Positions 1 to 8,312 of a stretch of 64,000 bases of DNA are shown piece by piece. The notes under the pieces were generated by a model that saw only the letters and a program-made list of their open reading frames with translations, was not told the DNA's origin and made no database searches. This DNA comes from Nitrosopumilus sp. (GTDB lineage: Archaea; Thermoproteota; Nitrososphaeria; Nitrososphaerales; Nitrosopumilaceae). The stretch's first letter is position 1. Each line of letters opens with the position of its first letter. The stretch is taken from positions 166,884 through 230,883 of the forward strand of contig NZ_JAILWC010000001.1 in NCBI RefSeq assembly GCF_025699125.1. The letters are read 5' to 3'. Made by a program: the position numbers and the translations under genes.

Positions 1-40
1 TTTGATTTATATTTCCAGACTTTGGCAAGCTGGGTATAAC

Positions 41-2080
41 ATGGAAATATCGGGGATTCTGCCTTTTGCTGCCGGCATTGCATCATTTTTAGTCGCTGGA
101 GGTTTGGTTGCATGGATCTCCAAACAACCAACAGGAACAAAAGAAATGATGGATATCTCCAATGCTGTCAAAGAAGGCGCAGCAGCATTTCTAAAAAGAG
201 AGATGAAAATTATCATTCCTGTTGCTATAGGATTATCAGTAATTATTGGCGCTTTTCTTCAACCTTCAAACGGATTGGCATTTGCAGTAGGTGCTACCTT
301 GTCTGCAGTTGCCGGAGTTATTTCATTAAAAATCACAGTCAAAGCAGCAGTTAGAGCTGCCCATCTAAGTAGCAGTGGACTAGGAAAAACATTTGCCATG
401 GCATTTAGAGGCGGTGCTACAGTTGGTCTAGCAGTTCCAGCAATGGCCCTTTTAGCAATTACTGGTCTTTATGTGATGTTTCCAGATCCAATCACAATTG
501 CAGGTGTAGGTATTGGCGCAAGTCTCATAGCACTATTCATTAGAATTGGCGGTGGTATTTTCACAAAAGCTGCAGATATGGGCGCTGACTTGGTAGGAAA
601 AGTTGAAGCAAATATTCCTGAAGATGATCCACGAAATCCTGCAACAATTGCAGATAATGTAGGAGATAATGTGGGAGATGCCGCTGGAATGGGGTCTGAT
701 GTTTATGAATCTTATATTGTTACAATTCTTGCAGCGCTACTTATTGCAGCATTAATTGGCGCACCAAACTTTTTCCTTTATCCAATTTTAATTGGTTCTT
801 CAGGAATGATTGCATCTATCATCGGTGTTGTAATTGTTGGCTCTAAGAATATTACTGATGTAATGAAACCGCTTAGCCGTTCATTTTATGTATCTGCAGC
901 TATTGCAATTGCATTAAACTTTGTATTCATTACACAATTCATTGATGATTCCTCAACAGCTTATGCCCTGTTTGGCTCTACCGTGATTGGTGTAATTCTA
1001 GTTCCAATCATACAAAAAATTACTGATTTCTACACAAGTTACAAACAAAGCCCTGTAAAAGAAATTGCAGATTCTGCAAAATGGGGATATGCATCATTGA
1101 CATTAATGGGCATTATCAAAGGAATGCAATCTACCGGACCATTTATGATTGCACTGGTTGTAGCGATTATTCTATCTTATAGCATTGCTTCTGCAGCTGC
1201 TCCTGAAGGCGCAGACCCAGTACTGTATGGAATTTTTGGAACTTCTTTGACTGCAATGGCAATGCTGAGTCTTGCTGGAATTGTTCTAAGTATTGATGCA
1301 TTTGGACCAATTGCAGATAATGCTGGCGGAATTGTAGAGATGACTGGAATGGGCGAGGAAAATCGTAAAGTCACTGATGAAATTGATGCAGTTGGAAATA
1401 CCACAAAGGCAGTTACAAAGGGATTTGCCATTGCTAGTGCCGCATTAGCTGCTTTAGCTATGATTCAAGCGTTCCAATTTGAAGCATCTCATATCTTTGC
1501 AGGTATTTTGGTATTAGATTATAGTTTAACAAATCCGGCAATTATAGTTGGATTATTAATTGGTGGTCTGATTCCCTTTATCATTACAGGCCAACTCATT
1601 AACGGTGTATCAAGGGCTGCAGGAAAAATGGTTGATGAAGTAAGAAGGCAATTCAAAGCTGATTCTGGAATTCTTGCTGGAACATCAAAACCTGATTATG
1701 CTAAATGTGTAGACATAGCAACTGTTGCGTCAATTAAAGAACTATGGAAACCTGCAATTGTTGCAATTCTTGCACCAATAATTTTGGGAATTTTGTTAGG
1801 TCCAACTGCAGTCGCAGGGCTATTGATGGGTGCTGTTGTAACTGGAATCCTCTTGGCATATCACTTGGCAAACACTGGTGGTGCATGGGATAACGCAAAG
1901 AAACTGGTAGAAATGAGAGGAGAAAAAGGTTCTGAAATCCATAAAGTTGCAGTAGTTGGAGACATCATTGGTGATCCTTACAAAGACACTGCAGGACCTG
2001 CACTAAACACTGTGATCAAATTACTTAACACAATTGCTATAGTCTTTGTGTCTGCATTTGTTGCAATTCTTGCAATCTAA
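41..2080 (+). CDS. hppA: Membrane-bound proton-translocating pyrophosphatase, K+-insensitive type
   Basis: Integral membrane pyrophosphatase that couples hydrolysis of inorganic pyrophosphate to ion export across the cytoplasmic membrane. The 679-residue product has about 16 hydrophobic segments, the family's usual size. Visible signatures are DMGADLVGKVE, the acidic DNVGDNVGD loop that binds Mg-PPi, and GDIIGDPYKDTAGP near the C terminus. The GNTTKA motif carries Lys where K+-dependent members have Ala, so a K+-independent proton pump is expected. The frame is open from base 2, but ATG at 41 starts the conserved part and has a TATA-like element about 30 bp before it. It recovers energy from biosynthetic PPi and complements the soluble PPase at 44784. 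Confidence 0.96.
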   Translation: MEISGILPFAAGIASFLVAGGLVAWISKQPTGTKEMMDISNAVKEGAAAFLKREMKIIIPVAIGLSVIIGAFLQPSNGLAFAVGATLSAVAGVISLKITVKAAVRAAHLSSSGLGKTFAMAFRGGATVGLAVPAMALLAITGLYVMFPDPITIAGVGIGASLIALFIRIGGGIFTKAADMGADLVGKVEANIPEDDPRNPATIADNVGDNVGDAAGMGSDVYESYIVTILAALLIAALIGAPNFFLYPILIGSSGMIASIIGVVIVGSKNITDVMKPLSRSFYVSAAIAIALNFVFITQFIDDSSTAYALFGSTVIGVILVPIIQKITDFYTSYKQSPVKEIADSAKWGYASLTLMGIIKGMQSTGPFMIALVVAIILSYSIASAAAPEGADPVLYGIFGTSLTAMAMLSLAGIVLSIDAFGPIADNAGGIVEMTGMGEENRKVTDEIDAVGNTTKAVTKGFAIASAALAALAMIQAFQFEASHIFAGILVLDYSLTNPAIIVGLLIGGLIPFIITGQLINGVSRAAGKMVDEVRRQFKADSGILAGTSKPDYAKCVDIATVASIKELWKPAIVAILAPIILGILLGPTAVAGLLMGAVVTGILLAYHLANTGGAWDNAKKLVEMRGEKGSEIHKVAVVGDIIGDPYKDTAGPALNTVIKLLNTIAIVFVSAFVAILAI

Positions 2081-2259
2081 TCTTCAACAATCAACGTCAT
2101 ATCTAACTCGTCAATTTGAGCTTGAATTGCCTTTTGCAAAGTTATACCGTGTATATCGCAGAATTTGAAATAATTATCTGCTGTCTGAAAGCATCCGCAA
2201 ATCCATTTGGTTTTCTTGTCTCCTTCAACAGTCCACTTTGAATACTTGTGTTCTGACAT
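2077..2259 (-). CDS. Small conserved-looking hypothetical protein (60 aa)
   Basis: I do not recognise this 60-residue protein. It is hydrophilic, with two Cys in WICGCF and a third in KFCDIHG, which could form a small metal site, and ends in an acidic helix. Its stop overlaps the end of hppA by 4 nt in convergent orientation. It precedes a DUF2024-like gene on the same strand by about 55 nt on the upstream side. Compact coding spacing and sensible composition support it as real; no function is offered. Confidence 0.6.
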   Translation of the reverse strand: MSEHKYSKWTVEGDKKTKWICGCFQTADNYFKFCDIHGITLQKAIQAQIDELDMTLIVED

Positions 2260-2313
2260 GTTGTTTCTAAAATGATCAATCTAAAAAAGTCTTGTAGAAA
2301 AAGAAAAAAATGT

Positions 2314-2571
2314 TTAAGGACAGCCTTCCATCTTTTGGATAAAGTAGCCTTTCTCCTTAATTGCCTGCTCTACAGGCTCTGGTGCACCTTGTGAATGGCA
2401 GAATTGACATTCGTTTGTAGTCATCTCTGCTTGTCCTTCACCTATTGATTCTAACCACTCTTTACCATATGTTATGGCTTTATCGTGATCTTTTTCACCA
2501 GTAATTACATCAAAGTGCATGGTATGACCATCTGCTGCTTTGACATAAGTGTCGTATACGTGAATTTCCAT
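2314..2571 (-). CDS. DUF2024 family protein
   Basis: Small soluble protein of about 85 residues beginning MEIHVYDTYVKA followed by GHTMHFDVIT, which I recognise as the DUF2024 family; its biochemical role is unknown. A CQFCH motif lies near the middle (around residues 54-58) and could bind metal. The frame is open upstream to a TTG at 2586, but ATG at 2571 matches the usual family start and has a TTAAATA element about 27 bp upstream, which fits a leaderless transcript. It lies in tandem with the 60-residue gene downstream. Confidence 0.75.
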   Translation of the reverse strand: MEIHVYDTYVKAADGHTMHFDVITGEKDHDKAITYGKEWLESIGEGQAEMTTNECQFCHSQGAPEPVEQAIKEKGYFIQKMEGCP

Positions 2572-2775
2572 ATTGTCAATTAACAAAAGGGGTATTTAAT
2601 TCAAAACACCTTTCATGCTAGTCTACTATCGCTCATTCTATAATTGTATAACATGCAAAGAAGATTCTTTGTTTTTAAAAATTCCATTAAAAGTGAAGAA
2701 ACTCTGGAAAGATGCTCAGATATTATCTTGATACCTTTTATCTAACAACTTAAACTAGCGTGTATCACAAGTATC

Positions 2776-3594
2776 TTGTTGGAAAACAATGCAAAAGATA
2801 TTGCAAAAATAGGAATTAAGAATTTACTATCACCAAAAACCCCGAGTATAGTTGATATGTTACTAGGACGCGGTACAGAAAAAGTTGTAGATTCTGAAAC
2901 ACTAGTTGAAGAGATACAAGACAGAGTACACAAATCACTAAATCAGGAGTTTCTGTATTCTGCGGTAACCGAAGAATCAGAAATATTTCTTAGAGAAAGA
3001 GTATTGCAGAGTCTGAACATGGCAGTCTTGTTTGTAGACTTGGTTGGGTCCACCTCCATGATCTTAAATTTGCCAAAAGAAAAACTTGCTACTATTTTTA
3101 CCACCTTTGCTCAAGAGATGGCTTATGTGATAAAACGCCATGATGGATTTGTATTGAAATTTGTTGGTGATGCTGTGATTGGATATTTTGTTGCAGAAGA
3201 ACTGTCCACATCTGTTGCAAACAGGACAGTTTCTTGTGCAGAATCAATGTTGAAAATTATCAAAGTTGGAATAAACCCGATTTTAAAAAGTAACAACCTT
3301 CCGGAATTAAAGATAAAGATCGGTATAGATTATGGCGAAAACACAATTGTACGATATGGGGATGATTTGCAAGAGGCACATGTGGATATTTTAGGACCGT
3401 CTGTTAGCATGGCAGCTAAAATTCAAAATTTAGCTCAACCTGACCAAATAATGGTTGGCGGTGATGTGTATACAAAACTTCATGGCTCCATTCAAGAATA
3501 TTTTGTTCATTTAGATTTGGAAAAATCTAATTGGGATTATAAATCTGCAAAAACCAAAAAAGCTTATCCAGTATATGCATATGTTGGAAAATAA
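2776..3594 (+). CDS. Class III adenylate/guanylate cyclase domain protein
   Basis: Cytosolic protein of 272 residues with a C-terminal class III nucleotidyl cyclase catalytic domain (about residues 80-270). The two metal-binding Asp are in FVDLVGST and FVGDAVIGYF, and a Lys precedes the second motif where substrate-base contact is expected. The transition-state Asn and Arg of the usual VNxAAR helix appear as Ser and Lys in VSMAAK, so activity may be reduced or altered. The N-terminal 75 residues are helical and unassigned. TTG start at 2776 lies about 25 bp after a TTAAAC element. Its stop abuts the ATG of the next gene, so the two are probably co-transcribed. Confidence 0.85.
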   Translation: MLENNAKDIAKIGIKNLLSPKTPSIVDMLLGRGTEKVVDSETLVEEIQDRVHKSLNQEFLYSAVTEESEIFLRERVLQSLNMAVLFVDLVGSTSMILNLPKEKLATIFTTFAQEMAYVIKRHDGFVLKFVGDAVIGYFVAEELSTSVANRTVSCAESMLKIIKVGINPILKSNNLPELKIKIGIDYGENTIVRYGDDLQEAHVDILGPSVSMAAKIQNLAQPDQIMVGGDVYTKLHGSIQEYFVHLDLEKSNWDYKSAKTKKAYPVYAYVGK

Positions 3595-3987
3595 ATGATA
3601 TTCCCACCATTGTTTAAGAAGGGACTAAGTTTTGTCACGTTTACATTAATTCTGATTTTTTTCTTTGGTTTAGTGAACATTGAACATTCTGCTCTGGGAA
3701 TTTCTAAACCCCTGCTTGCAATTACAGAGCAAACAATAATGATATTCGATATTATTTTTTGGGCGATAGTGTGCCTACTGACTATCGAATTAGTAGTGGC
3801 ATATCTTGAGATACGAAATGCTAAACACTTCGTAAAAAAATATTGGCTTGAAATAATCATGCTTGTCCTGATGCCAATATTTGTAGGATTTAAAATACTA
3901 AAAATAACCATGAAAATCATAAAACAAATCAAAATAATGAAGACAGGGTTTAAACTCTTTAAAAAAATAAAAAAATCCTCGAAATAA
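3595..3987 (+). CDS. Small membrane protein next to the cyclase
   Basis: Unrecognised 130-residue membrane protein with about three hydrophobic segments (residues 12-32, 48-70, 84-105) and a strongly basic C-terminal tail rich in Lys. The pattern of a helix with acidic residues (FWAIVCLLTIELVVAYLE) followed by a basic cytosolic tail resembles the first helices of voltage-sensor proteins, but this is only a resemblance. It begins on the base after the cyclase stop codon, so it is very likely translated with it and may be its membrane partner. Confidence 0.7.
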   Translation: MIFPPLFKKGLSFVTFTLILIFFFGLVNIEHSALGISKPLLAITEQTIMIFDIIFWAIVCLLTIELVVAYLEIRNAKHFVKKYWLEIIMLVLMPIFVGFKILKITMKIIKQIKIMKTGFKLFKKIKKSSK

Positions 3988-4087
3988 TATCCAAAGTGAT
4001 TTTTGCATTTACAATACTTGTTTCAACAAAAATTCTAATCTTCCAACATCTTAATAGTTTATTTACCAAGTTGTTTACAAACAGATA

Positions 4088-4555
4088 ATGTACAAAACTA
4101 TTCTCTTACCTCATGCAGGAACTCCGGCAGGAGATGAGGCATTAAAGCATGCCATTTACGCAGCTAGAGAATCATCCCGGATTATTATTTTACATGTTGT
4201 AGAAGCTGTACAGTATCCCCCTTCATTTGCGTTATCCTCATCAGAACGAAACAGTCTGCTAAAATCCATTGACGAAGTAAACGAGGAAATGAGGCAAGAT
4301 ATGGAGAAAAAGATGGAAAAATACACTCAGCAATGTAAAGAGAATAACATCAAATCCAAAGTTCAAGTAGTTATTGGGGATGCATCTGAAATAATTTTGA
4401 ATACTGTTAAAAAAGAAAAAGTAGATCTAATTGTTATGTCAAAACGAAGAAAGCTCAAAGGGGTCAAAAAACTACTCTCATTAGGCAGTGTTTCAAGAAA
4501 GATTGTGGAAAGTACATCCTGTCCTATTTTATTAATCGATGTTGAGAATAAATGA
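4088..4555 (+). CDS. Universal stress protein (UspA family)
   Basis: 155-residue alpha/beta protein of the UspA family, starting MYKTILLPHAGTPAG (strand 1 and nucleotide loop) and containing VDLIVMSKRR and GSVSRKIVESTSCPILLI, the C-terminal part of the ATP-binding Usp fold. The usual GxxGxxxxxS loop is degenerate (LKGVKKLLSLGSVSRK), so ATP binding is uncertain. The last bases form an ATGA overlap with a second Usp gene, so the two are translationally coupled and may act as a heterodimer. Confidence 0.9.
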   Translation: MYKTILLPHAGTPAGDEALKHAIYAARESSRIIILHVVEAVQYPPSFALSSSERNSLLKSIDEVNEEMRQDMEKKMEKYTQQCKENNIKSKVQVVIGDASEIILNTVKKEKVDLIVMSKRRKLKGVKKLLSLGSVSRKIVESTSCPILLIDVENK

Positions 4556-4989
4556 ACCCTCTCTTTGAACATATCTTAGTTCCATATGATGGAAACTCAG
4601 GTAGCGAAAAAGCATTTGGAAAAGCAATGTCTCTAGCAATATCGATTGGTGCAAAGATTACGATCCTCACTTGTTTGGAAGAACGACATACGTTTGGATT
4701 TTTTAAGACAAAAACAAGCAAACAAGAGTTTGAAAAAGAAAGTAAACTAGTTGAAATACAACATCAAAAATTAAAAAAATTGGCCAAAGAACATGATGTT
4801 TCTTGTGATTCTAAAATTGTCAAAAACGGATTGGCATCCATCAAAATCCTTGAATTTGCAGATAAACACAATGTAGGTTTGATCGTAATGACAAAAACAA
4901 AACTTGTTTCTCATTATGAAAAACAACATTATCATAGTACGGTTGAAAATGTTTTCAGAAATGCAACTTGTCCAATTTTGATTCTCTAG
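4552..4989 (+). CDS. Universal stress protein (UspA family), second copy
   Basis: 145-residue UspA-fold protein coupled to the preceding Usp gene through an ATGA overlap. It has the N-terminal FEHILVPYDGNSGSEKAF motif and the C-terminal VENVFRNATCPILIL segment; the glycine-rich nucleotide loop is replaced by a His/Tyr-rich stretch (SHYEKQHYHS). The two copies are clearly diverged, which argues for distinct roles rather than recent duplication. No regulatory site is visible between them. Confidence 0.9.
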   Translation: MNPLFEHILVPYDGNSGSEKAFGKAMSLAISIGAKITILTCLEERHTFGFFKTKTSKQEFEKESKLVEIQHQKLKKLAKEHDVSCDSKIVKNGLASIKILEFADKHNVGLIVMTKTKLVSHYEKQHYHSTVENVFRNATCPILIL

Positions 4990-5207
4990 TTTTATCAAAA
5001 TATCCTGTCTGAATTAAAGCAACATCTGAATTTTTTCATCTTGTTATGTGTGGCGTAGGTTTGATTTTAAGTGCAGACATCTGTGTCTTGTAGACTCCTA
5101 CTGAATTTGCATGAATTATTGAAACGATTGGCAACTACGAATTAACATGAGTATTGTCTCTCAAAGATGAATGTGTGGAAAATTATTGATGATTAAAGAA
5201 TATGCCT

Positions 5208-6194
5208 TCAAACAAACAAATGAATCAAATAAGTAATTCCTATTCCCATCAATGCACTGCCTGGGATTGTAATTATCCATGAAAATACAATCTGCCTGCT
5301 TACTTTCCATCGTACTGCACGTTTTCTACGTGCTGCTCCTGATCCAATAATTGTTCCAGTAATTGCATGTGTGGTGCTAGCTGGAATTCCGAATACTGCA
5401 AAGATTGCCAGCATTAATCCTCCACTAGTTTCTGCTGCAAATCCTTGATATGGTTTGAGTTTTGTGATCTTTACTCCTAAAGTTTTGATTACTTTGTATC
5501 CTCCAAAGAAAGTTCCCAAACCCATCGCTGTTGCAGCAGCCAAGATTACCCATATCGGCATATCAAGTTCAGGAATCATTCCTGCAGAAAATAGAATTAA
5601 CACAATAATCCCCATTGTTTTTTGTCCATCGTTGGCTCCATGAGTTAAAGCAAACCATGCTGAAGAAATAATTTGTAATCTGCCAAATGTTTTGTTTACT
5701 GGTCCTGGTTTGTGACTTGCAAATATTGTGATGATCAACGTGGTGATTAAAAGACCGAAAATTATTCCACCAATCGGTGCAATGACAATTCCTGCAAAAA
5801 CTTTTGCCAAACCCCCGTAAACCAATTTTTCAAATCCTAATCCTGCAATGCCTGCGCCCATTATGCCTCCTATCAAGGAATGGCTATTTGAAATTGGCAA
5901 TCCAAAATAAGTACAAAGAGTACTCCAACCAATTGCTCCTGCCAACCCTCCTATGATCATGTAAACTGTAATGTCATCAGGACTAACAATTCCTTTTGCA
6001 ATGGTAGTTGCAACCGCCACTCCAAAAATAAAAGGTCCAATGAAATTCATTGTAGCAGATAACCCTACTGCATGAATTGGTTTTAGTACACGTGTTCCAA
6101 TTACAGTAGCAACGGAATTTGCAGAATCATTGAATCCGTTAACAAAATCAAAGATTAACGCAACTATGATTGCCCCAATTGCTATTTCTATCAT
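5208..6194 (-). CDS. PiT family inorganic phosphate permease
   Basis: 328-residue membrane transporter of the PiT family, low-affinity phosphate uptake driven by an ion gradient. The duplicated family signature is visible as VNGFNDSANSVATVIGTRVL-like residues near the N terminus and FALTHGANDGQKTMG in the second half, and about ten hydrophobic helices fill the rest. It lies 9 bp after a PhoU-like DUF47 gene on the same strand, the standard arrangement in archaea and bacteria, so the two form a phosphate-uptake operon. Confidence 0.95.
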   Translation of the reverse strand: MIEIAIGAIIVALIFDFVNGFNDSANSVATVIGTRVLKPIHAVGLSATMNFIGPFIFGVAVATTIAKGIVSPDDITVYMIIGGLAGAIGWSTLCTYFGLPISNSHSLIGGIMGAGIAGLGFEKLVYGGLAKVFAGIVIAPIGGIIFGLLITTLIITIFASHKPGPVNKTFGRLQIISSAWFALTHGANDGQKTMGIIVLILFSAGMIPELDMPIWVILAAATAMGLGTFFGGYKVIKTLGVKITKLKPYQGFAAETSGGLMLAIFAVFGIPASTTHAITGTIIGSGAARRKRAVRWKVSRQIVFSWIITIPGSALMGIGITYLIHLFV

Positions 6195-6203
6195 TTAATC
6201 ATC

Positions 6204-6833
6204 TCAGGTATATTTTAGGACGATATCCTCGATGACATCTGCAACATCTACACATCTGTCTGATGCAGTTTCCATTGTTTCGTAGATATCTTTTAGTTTG
6301 ATGATTTTGATTGCATCATTTGTTTCAAACAGTTCTTTTATGGCCTCTCTATACAAATCATCTACAGTATGTTCAATATCACTAGTGTTTCTACAATGCT
6401 CAATCATGTCTTTTGGATTTTTTATGCGCTGTAACTTTGAAACCATATACTCTACTTCTTTTGTGGCCTTTACAAGCTCCTGAGCCATCTCTACCGTGTA
6501 TGGTGGGGGACTAGTTATTTGATAGCTGTGAACCCTAGCTGCAATTCCATCCATGAAATCAATCACATCATCTATTTTAGATGCAATTCTTTGCATGTCT
6601 TCACGATCCAAAGGTGTGATGAATGTCTTGTTTAATTCCGAAAAAATGTCTCTTGTCAAAACATCTGCTTCTGTTTCTAATTGATGAATTTTTTTTGCTT
6701 GCTTTTCATTACTAAGATCGTTGAATAAAACAACCACTGCTTCCGCGGTTTCAACTGCTTTTTTTGCTAAATCATCAAGTATCTTTAGTAGTTCTTTTTC
6801 ATTGGATTTTATCCATGATAACCATTGTCCCAT
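6204..6833 (-). CDS. PhoU-like DUF47 phosphate transport regulator
   Basis: 209-residue all-helical cytosolic protein of the DUF47/PhoU-like family, with the conserved EADVLTRDIFSEL and PLDREDMQRIASKIDDVID segments that contain the metal-binding acidic helices. In this family the protein accompanies PiT permeases and is thought to tune phosphate uptake. The downstream PiT gene starts 9 bp after its stop. The start ATG at 6833 lies directly after a C-rich stretch on the plus strand (GGGGG in the transcript), which may act as a ribosome-binding site. Confidence 0.93.
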   Translation of the reverse strand: MGQWLSWIKSNEKELLKILDDLAKKAVETAEAVVVLFNDLSNEKQAKKIHQLETEADVLTRDIFSELNKTFITPLDREDMQRIASKIDDVIDFMDGIAARVHSYQITSPPPYTVEMAQELVKATKEVEYMVSKLQRIKNPKDMIEHCRNTSDIEHTVDDLYREAIKELFETNDAIKIIKLKDIYETMETASDRCVDVADVIEDIVLKYT

Positions 6834-6908
6834 AAATTACCCCCCGAACTACGTAATTAAAAACTAGCCTATGATAACTATATAGAATATCGATCATATT
6901 GGAAGTAT

Positions 6909-7004
6909 GTGGTTATTGTTTGCAAATGTGGTGAGTCATTCAAGACAGTTCAGCAGTTAGAAGAACATCAAAAGTGGCTATGCATCCGTTCAAAAAATTT
7001 CTAG
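6909..7004 (+). CDS. Tiny C2H2-type zinc-finger peptide (31 aa)
   Basis: A 31-residue frame beginning GTG, MVIVCKCGESF, with a Cys-x-Cys, twelve residues, His, four residues, Cys pattern (CKC ... EEHQKWLC) that matches a compact zinc finger. A TATA-like sequence (CTATATAG) lies about 30 bp upstream. It stands apart from the three other micro zinc-finger genes just downstream but has the same style. The small size makes it a candidate rather than a firm gene. Confidence 0.45.
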   Translation: MVIVCKCGESFKTVQQLEEHQKWLCIRSKNF

Positions 7005-7139
7005 TCCCGACATGTGGATTTACCTGAAAAATCTTCTAAATGACTCTCGTTTAATAGATCTTATTTAATCCAAAGTATCTTTTCATACTGAATCTAAATT
7101 CAATATCACAAATCTGTAATTGAGATTTTCACAAAAATA

Positions 7140-7217
7140 TTACAATAAAACAATACCAAATATTTGTACAAGAATTGCTATGATCGCAAATATGATGATT
7201 TTTACTCCTAATCCCAT
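7140..7217 (-). CDS. Single-helix membrane peptide (25 aa)
   Basis: A 25-residue frame, MGLGVKIIIFAIIAIL followed by VQIFGIVLL, that is almost entirely one transmembrane helix with one Lys near the N terminus. A Shine-Dalgarno-like GGGGTGAT ends about 6 nt before the ATG, stronger than is usual in this window. It lies upstream of nothing obvious on its strand and just after the double RAM gene. Similar tiny single-helix peptides occur at 51669 and 25972. Its role is unknown. Confidence 0.45.
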   Translation of the reverse strand: MGLGVKIIIFAIIAILVQIFGIVLL

Positions 7218-7279
7218 GAGCTATCACCCCTGATTTTATTATGTAAATTATTTTTAGTCAAATTCAAAATACCGCCACG

Positions 7280-7846
7280 TTAGTTTACCATCATGTGTCT
7301 ATCGAGTATTTCTTCAGTACGTTGTTCCTGTTCATTGATTATGTTTAATGTCATGCTGGATTCAATGTAATGTAATGCACGTATATCTTTGGTAATGACA
7401 TTTTCAAGTGTTTTGTTATCTGATGCTTGAATCTTACAAATTACATCATATAATCCAAAAACCACATCAGCTTCTTTTACCTCTGGAATGTGGCAGATAT
7501 TTTTCAGGATAGTGTACTCTTCTCCATTCTTACAGTGAACTACAACATATGCTTGAGCTAGATTTTGTCCCAATATTGCTCCAAGCAATTTTTCAGAAGT
7601 TTGAAACAATTCTTCAGATTCTGAACGTGTTAAAGTCAAAGTAGAATGAATTTTGGGCATTTTCCGAATAACGCCTGTAACAACCTCTCGAATTTTCTCT
7701 TCTGATCCTAGTTCAATTTTTGCAACAATATCATAAAGGCCAAGTGTGCCATGAGCTTCTTTTATGCCATCGATATTTTTCAGTGAGGAAATGACATCTA
7801 TTTCTGAACCCAAATCACAATTCATTAAGATATATGCTTTAGCCAT
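7280..7846 (-). CDS. Tandem Lrp/AsnC ligand-binding (RAM) domain protein, no HTH
   Basis: 188-residue protein made of two Lrp/AsnC C-terminal RAM domains, residues about 3-75 (AKAYILMNCDLGSE ... HSTLTLTRS) and 98-172 (AQAYVVVHCKNGEE ... IESSMTLNI). Neither copy has the N-terminal helix-turn-helix, so it probably senses a small ligand or pairs with full-length Lrp proteins rather than binding DNA itself. It starts 2 bp after the stop of a C2H2 zinc-finger gene and is almost certainly co-transcribed with it, so the zinc finger could supply the nucleic-acid contact. Confidence 0.88.
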   Translation of the reverse strand: MAKAYILMNCDLGSEIDVISSLKNIDGIKEAHGTLGLYDIVAKIELGSEEKIREVVTGVIRKMPKIHSTLTLTRSESEELFQTSEKLLGAILGQNLAQAYVVVHCKNGEEYTILKNICHIPEVKEADVVFGLYDVICKIQASDNKTLENVITKDIRALHYIESSMTLNIINEQEQRTEEILDRHMMVN

Positions 7847-7848
7847 AT

Positions 7849-8019
7849 TTAGTGATCTTTTACACGTTTGGGTTTTGAATGAGCCTTTATCATGTGTTTT
7901 TTAGTTCTTTCTGGATCAGTGAACTCCATATCACAGATATTGCATTTATTGGAAAATGTGGTTTCTCTTTTTAGTATGCTTTTTACCAAATTTTTGTTAA
8001 ATGATAACTTTGGTTTCAT
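7849..8019 (-). CDS. Small C2H2 zinc-finger protein (56 aa)
   Basis: 56-residue basic protein with one classical C2H2 finger: CNIC, twelve residues, HMIKAH, followed by a Lys/Arg-rich tail (SKPKRVKDH). The start ATG at 8019 lies about 25 bp after TTATAA and 42 bp after the centre of a TTAACATTGTTAA palindrome, which fits a leaderless, regulated promoter. The stop is 2 bp before the double RAM gene. It probably binds nucleic acid, perhaps as a transcription regulator; the target is unknown. Confidence 0.75.
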   Translation of the reverse strand: MKPKLSFNKNLVKSILKRETTFSNKCNICDMEFTDPERTKKHMIKAHSKPKRVKDH

Positions 8020-8054
8020 ACAAAAACTTGAAATTTGAGATTATAACGTGTTAC

Positions 8055-8067
8055 TTAACATTGTTAA
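8055..8067. promoter_or_regulatory. Palindromic operator candidate, copy 1
   Basis: TTAACA-T-TGTTAA, a perfect 6-bp inverted repeat with a one-base centre. Its centre (8061) is 42 bp before the ATG of the C2H2 gene at 8019 and 17 bp before that gene's TTATAA box. The same 13-mer (reverse complement form) occurs at 8265 and 8703. Confidence 0.7.
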
Positions 8068-8125
8068 TTCAATTTCTATGATAGATGTAGTGATATCTCA
8101 ATGTTGGGCTACCAATGAATCTATC

Positions 8126-8215
8126 TTAGTGTTCTAATTGATCAGAACACTCTGTGGAACAAACATCATCACACCAGTGTTCAAATTCTTTTCCACATAC
8201 AATACATGTTTTCAA
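8126..8215 (-). CDS. Tiny Cys-rich zinc-binding protein (29 aa)
   Basis: A 29-residue frame starting with TTG: CIVCGKEF, then HWCDDVC and STEC, ending in an acidic tail. The Cys spacing resembles a treble-clef or zinc-knuckle site. A TATTTAC element on this strand lies at about 8251-8257 and a TTAACA-palindrome 17 bp further out, predicting transcription from about 8228 and a leader of some 12 nt before the TTG. Size and unusual start keep confidence moderate. Confidence 0.45.
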   Translation of the reverse strand: MKTCIVCGKEFEHWCDDVCSTECSDQLEH

Positions 8216-8264
8216 TAGGGTAATCTCACATCATTGTTTCCAGATTCAAGTATTTACAGAATAA

Positions 8265-8277
8265 TTAACAATGTTAA
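8265..8277. promoter_or_regulatory. Palindromic operator candidate, copy 2
   Basis: TTAACAATGTTAA centred at 8271. On the minus side a TATTTAC box lies 17 bp away before the 29-residue Cys-rich frame; on the plus side an ATAAATA box (8285-8291) also lies 17 bp away, predicting a transcript start near 8313 at the beginning of the structured RNA candidate. It therefore looks like a bidirectional control site. Confidence 0.7.
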
Positions 8278-8312
8278 GTGAATGATAAATACGCAAATGC
8301 TGTTAATCTATT

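Noticed and set aside
2652-2745. 30-codon plus-strand frame before the cyclase
   Set aside because: It has no motif or ribosome-binding signal and its composition is not distinctive; probably chance.
3564-3932. 122-codon minus-strand frame opposite the small membrane protein
   Set aside because: It is antisense to the gene at 3595, which abuts the cyclase stop and has sensible membrane topology.
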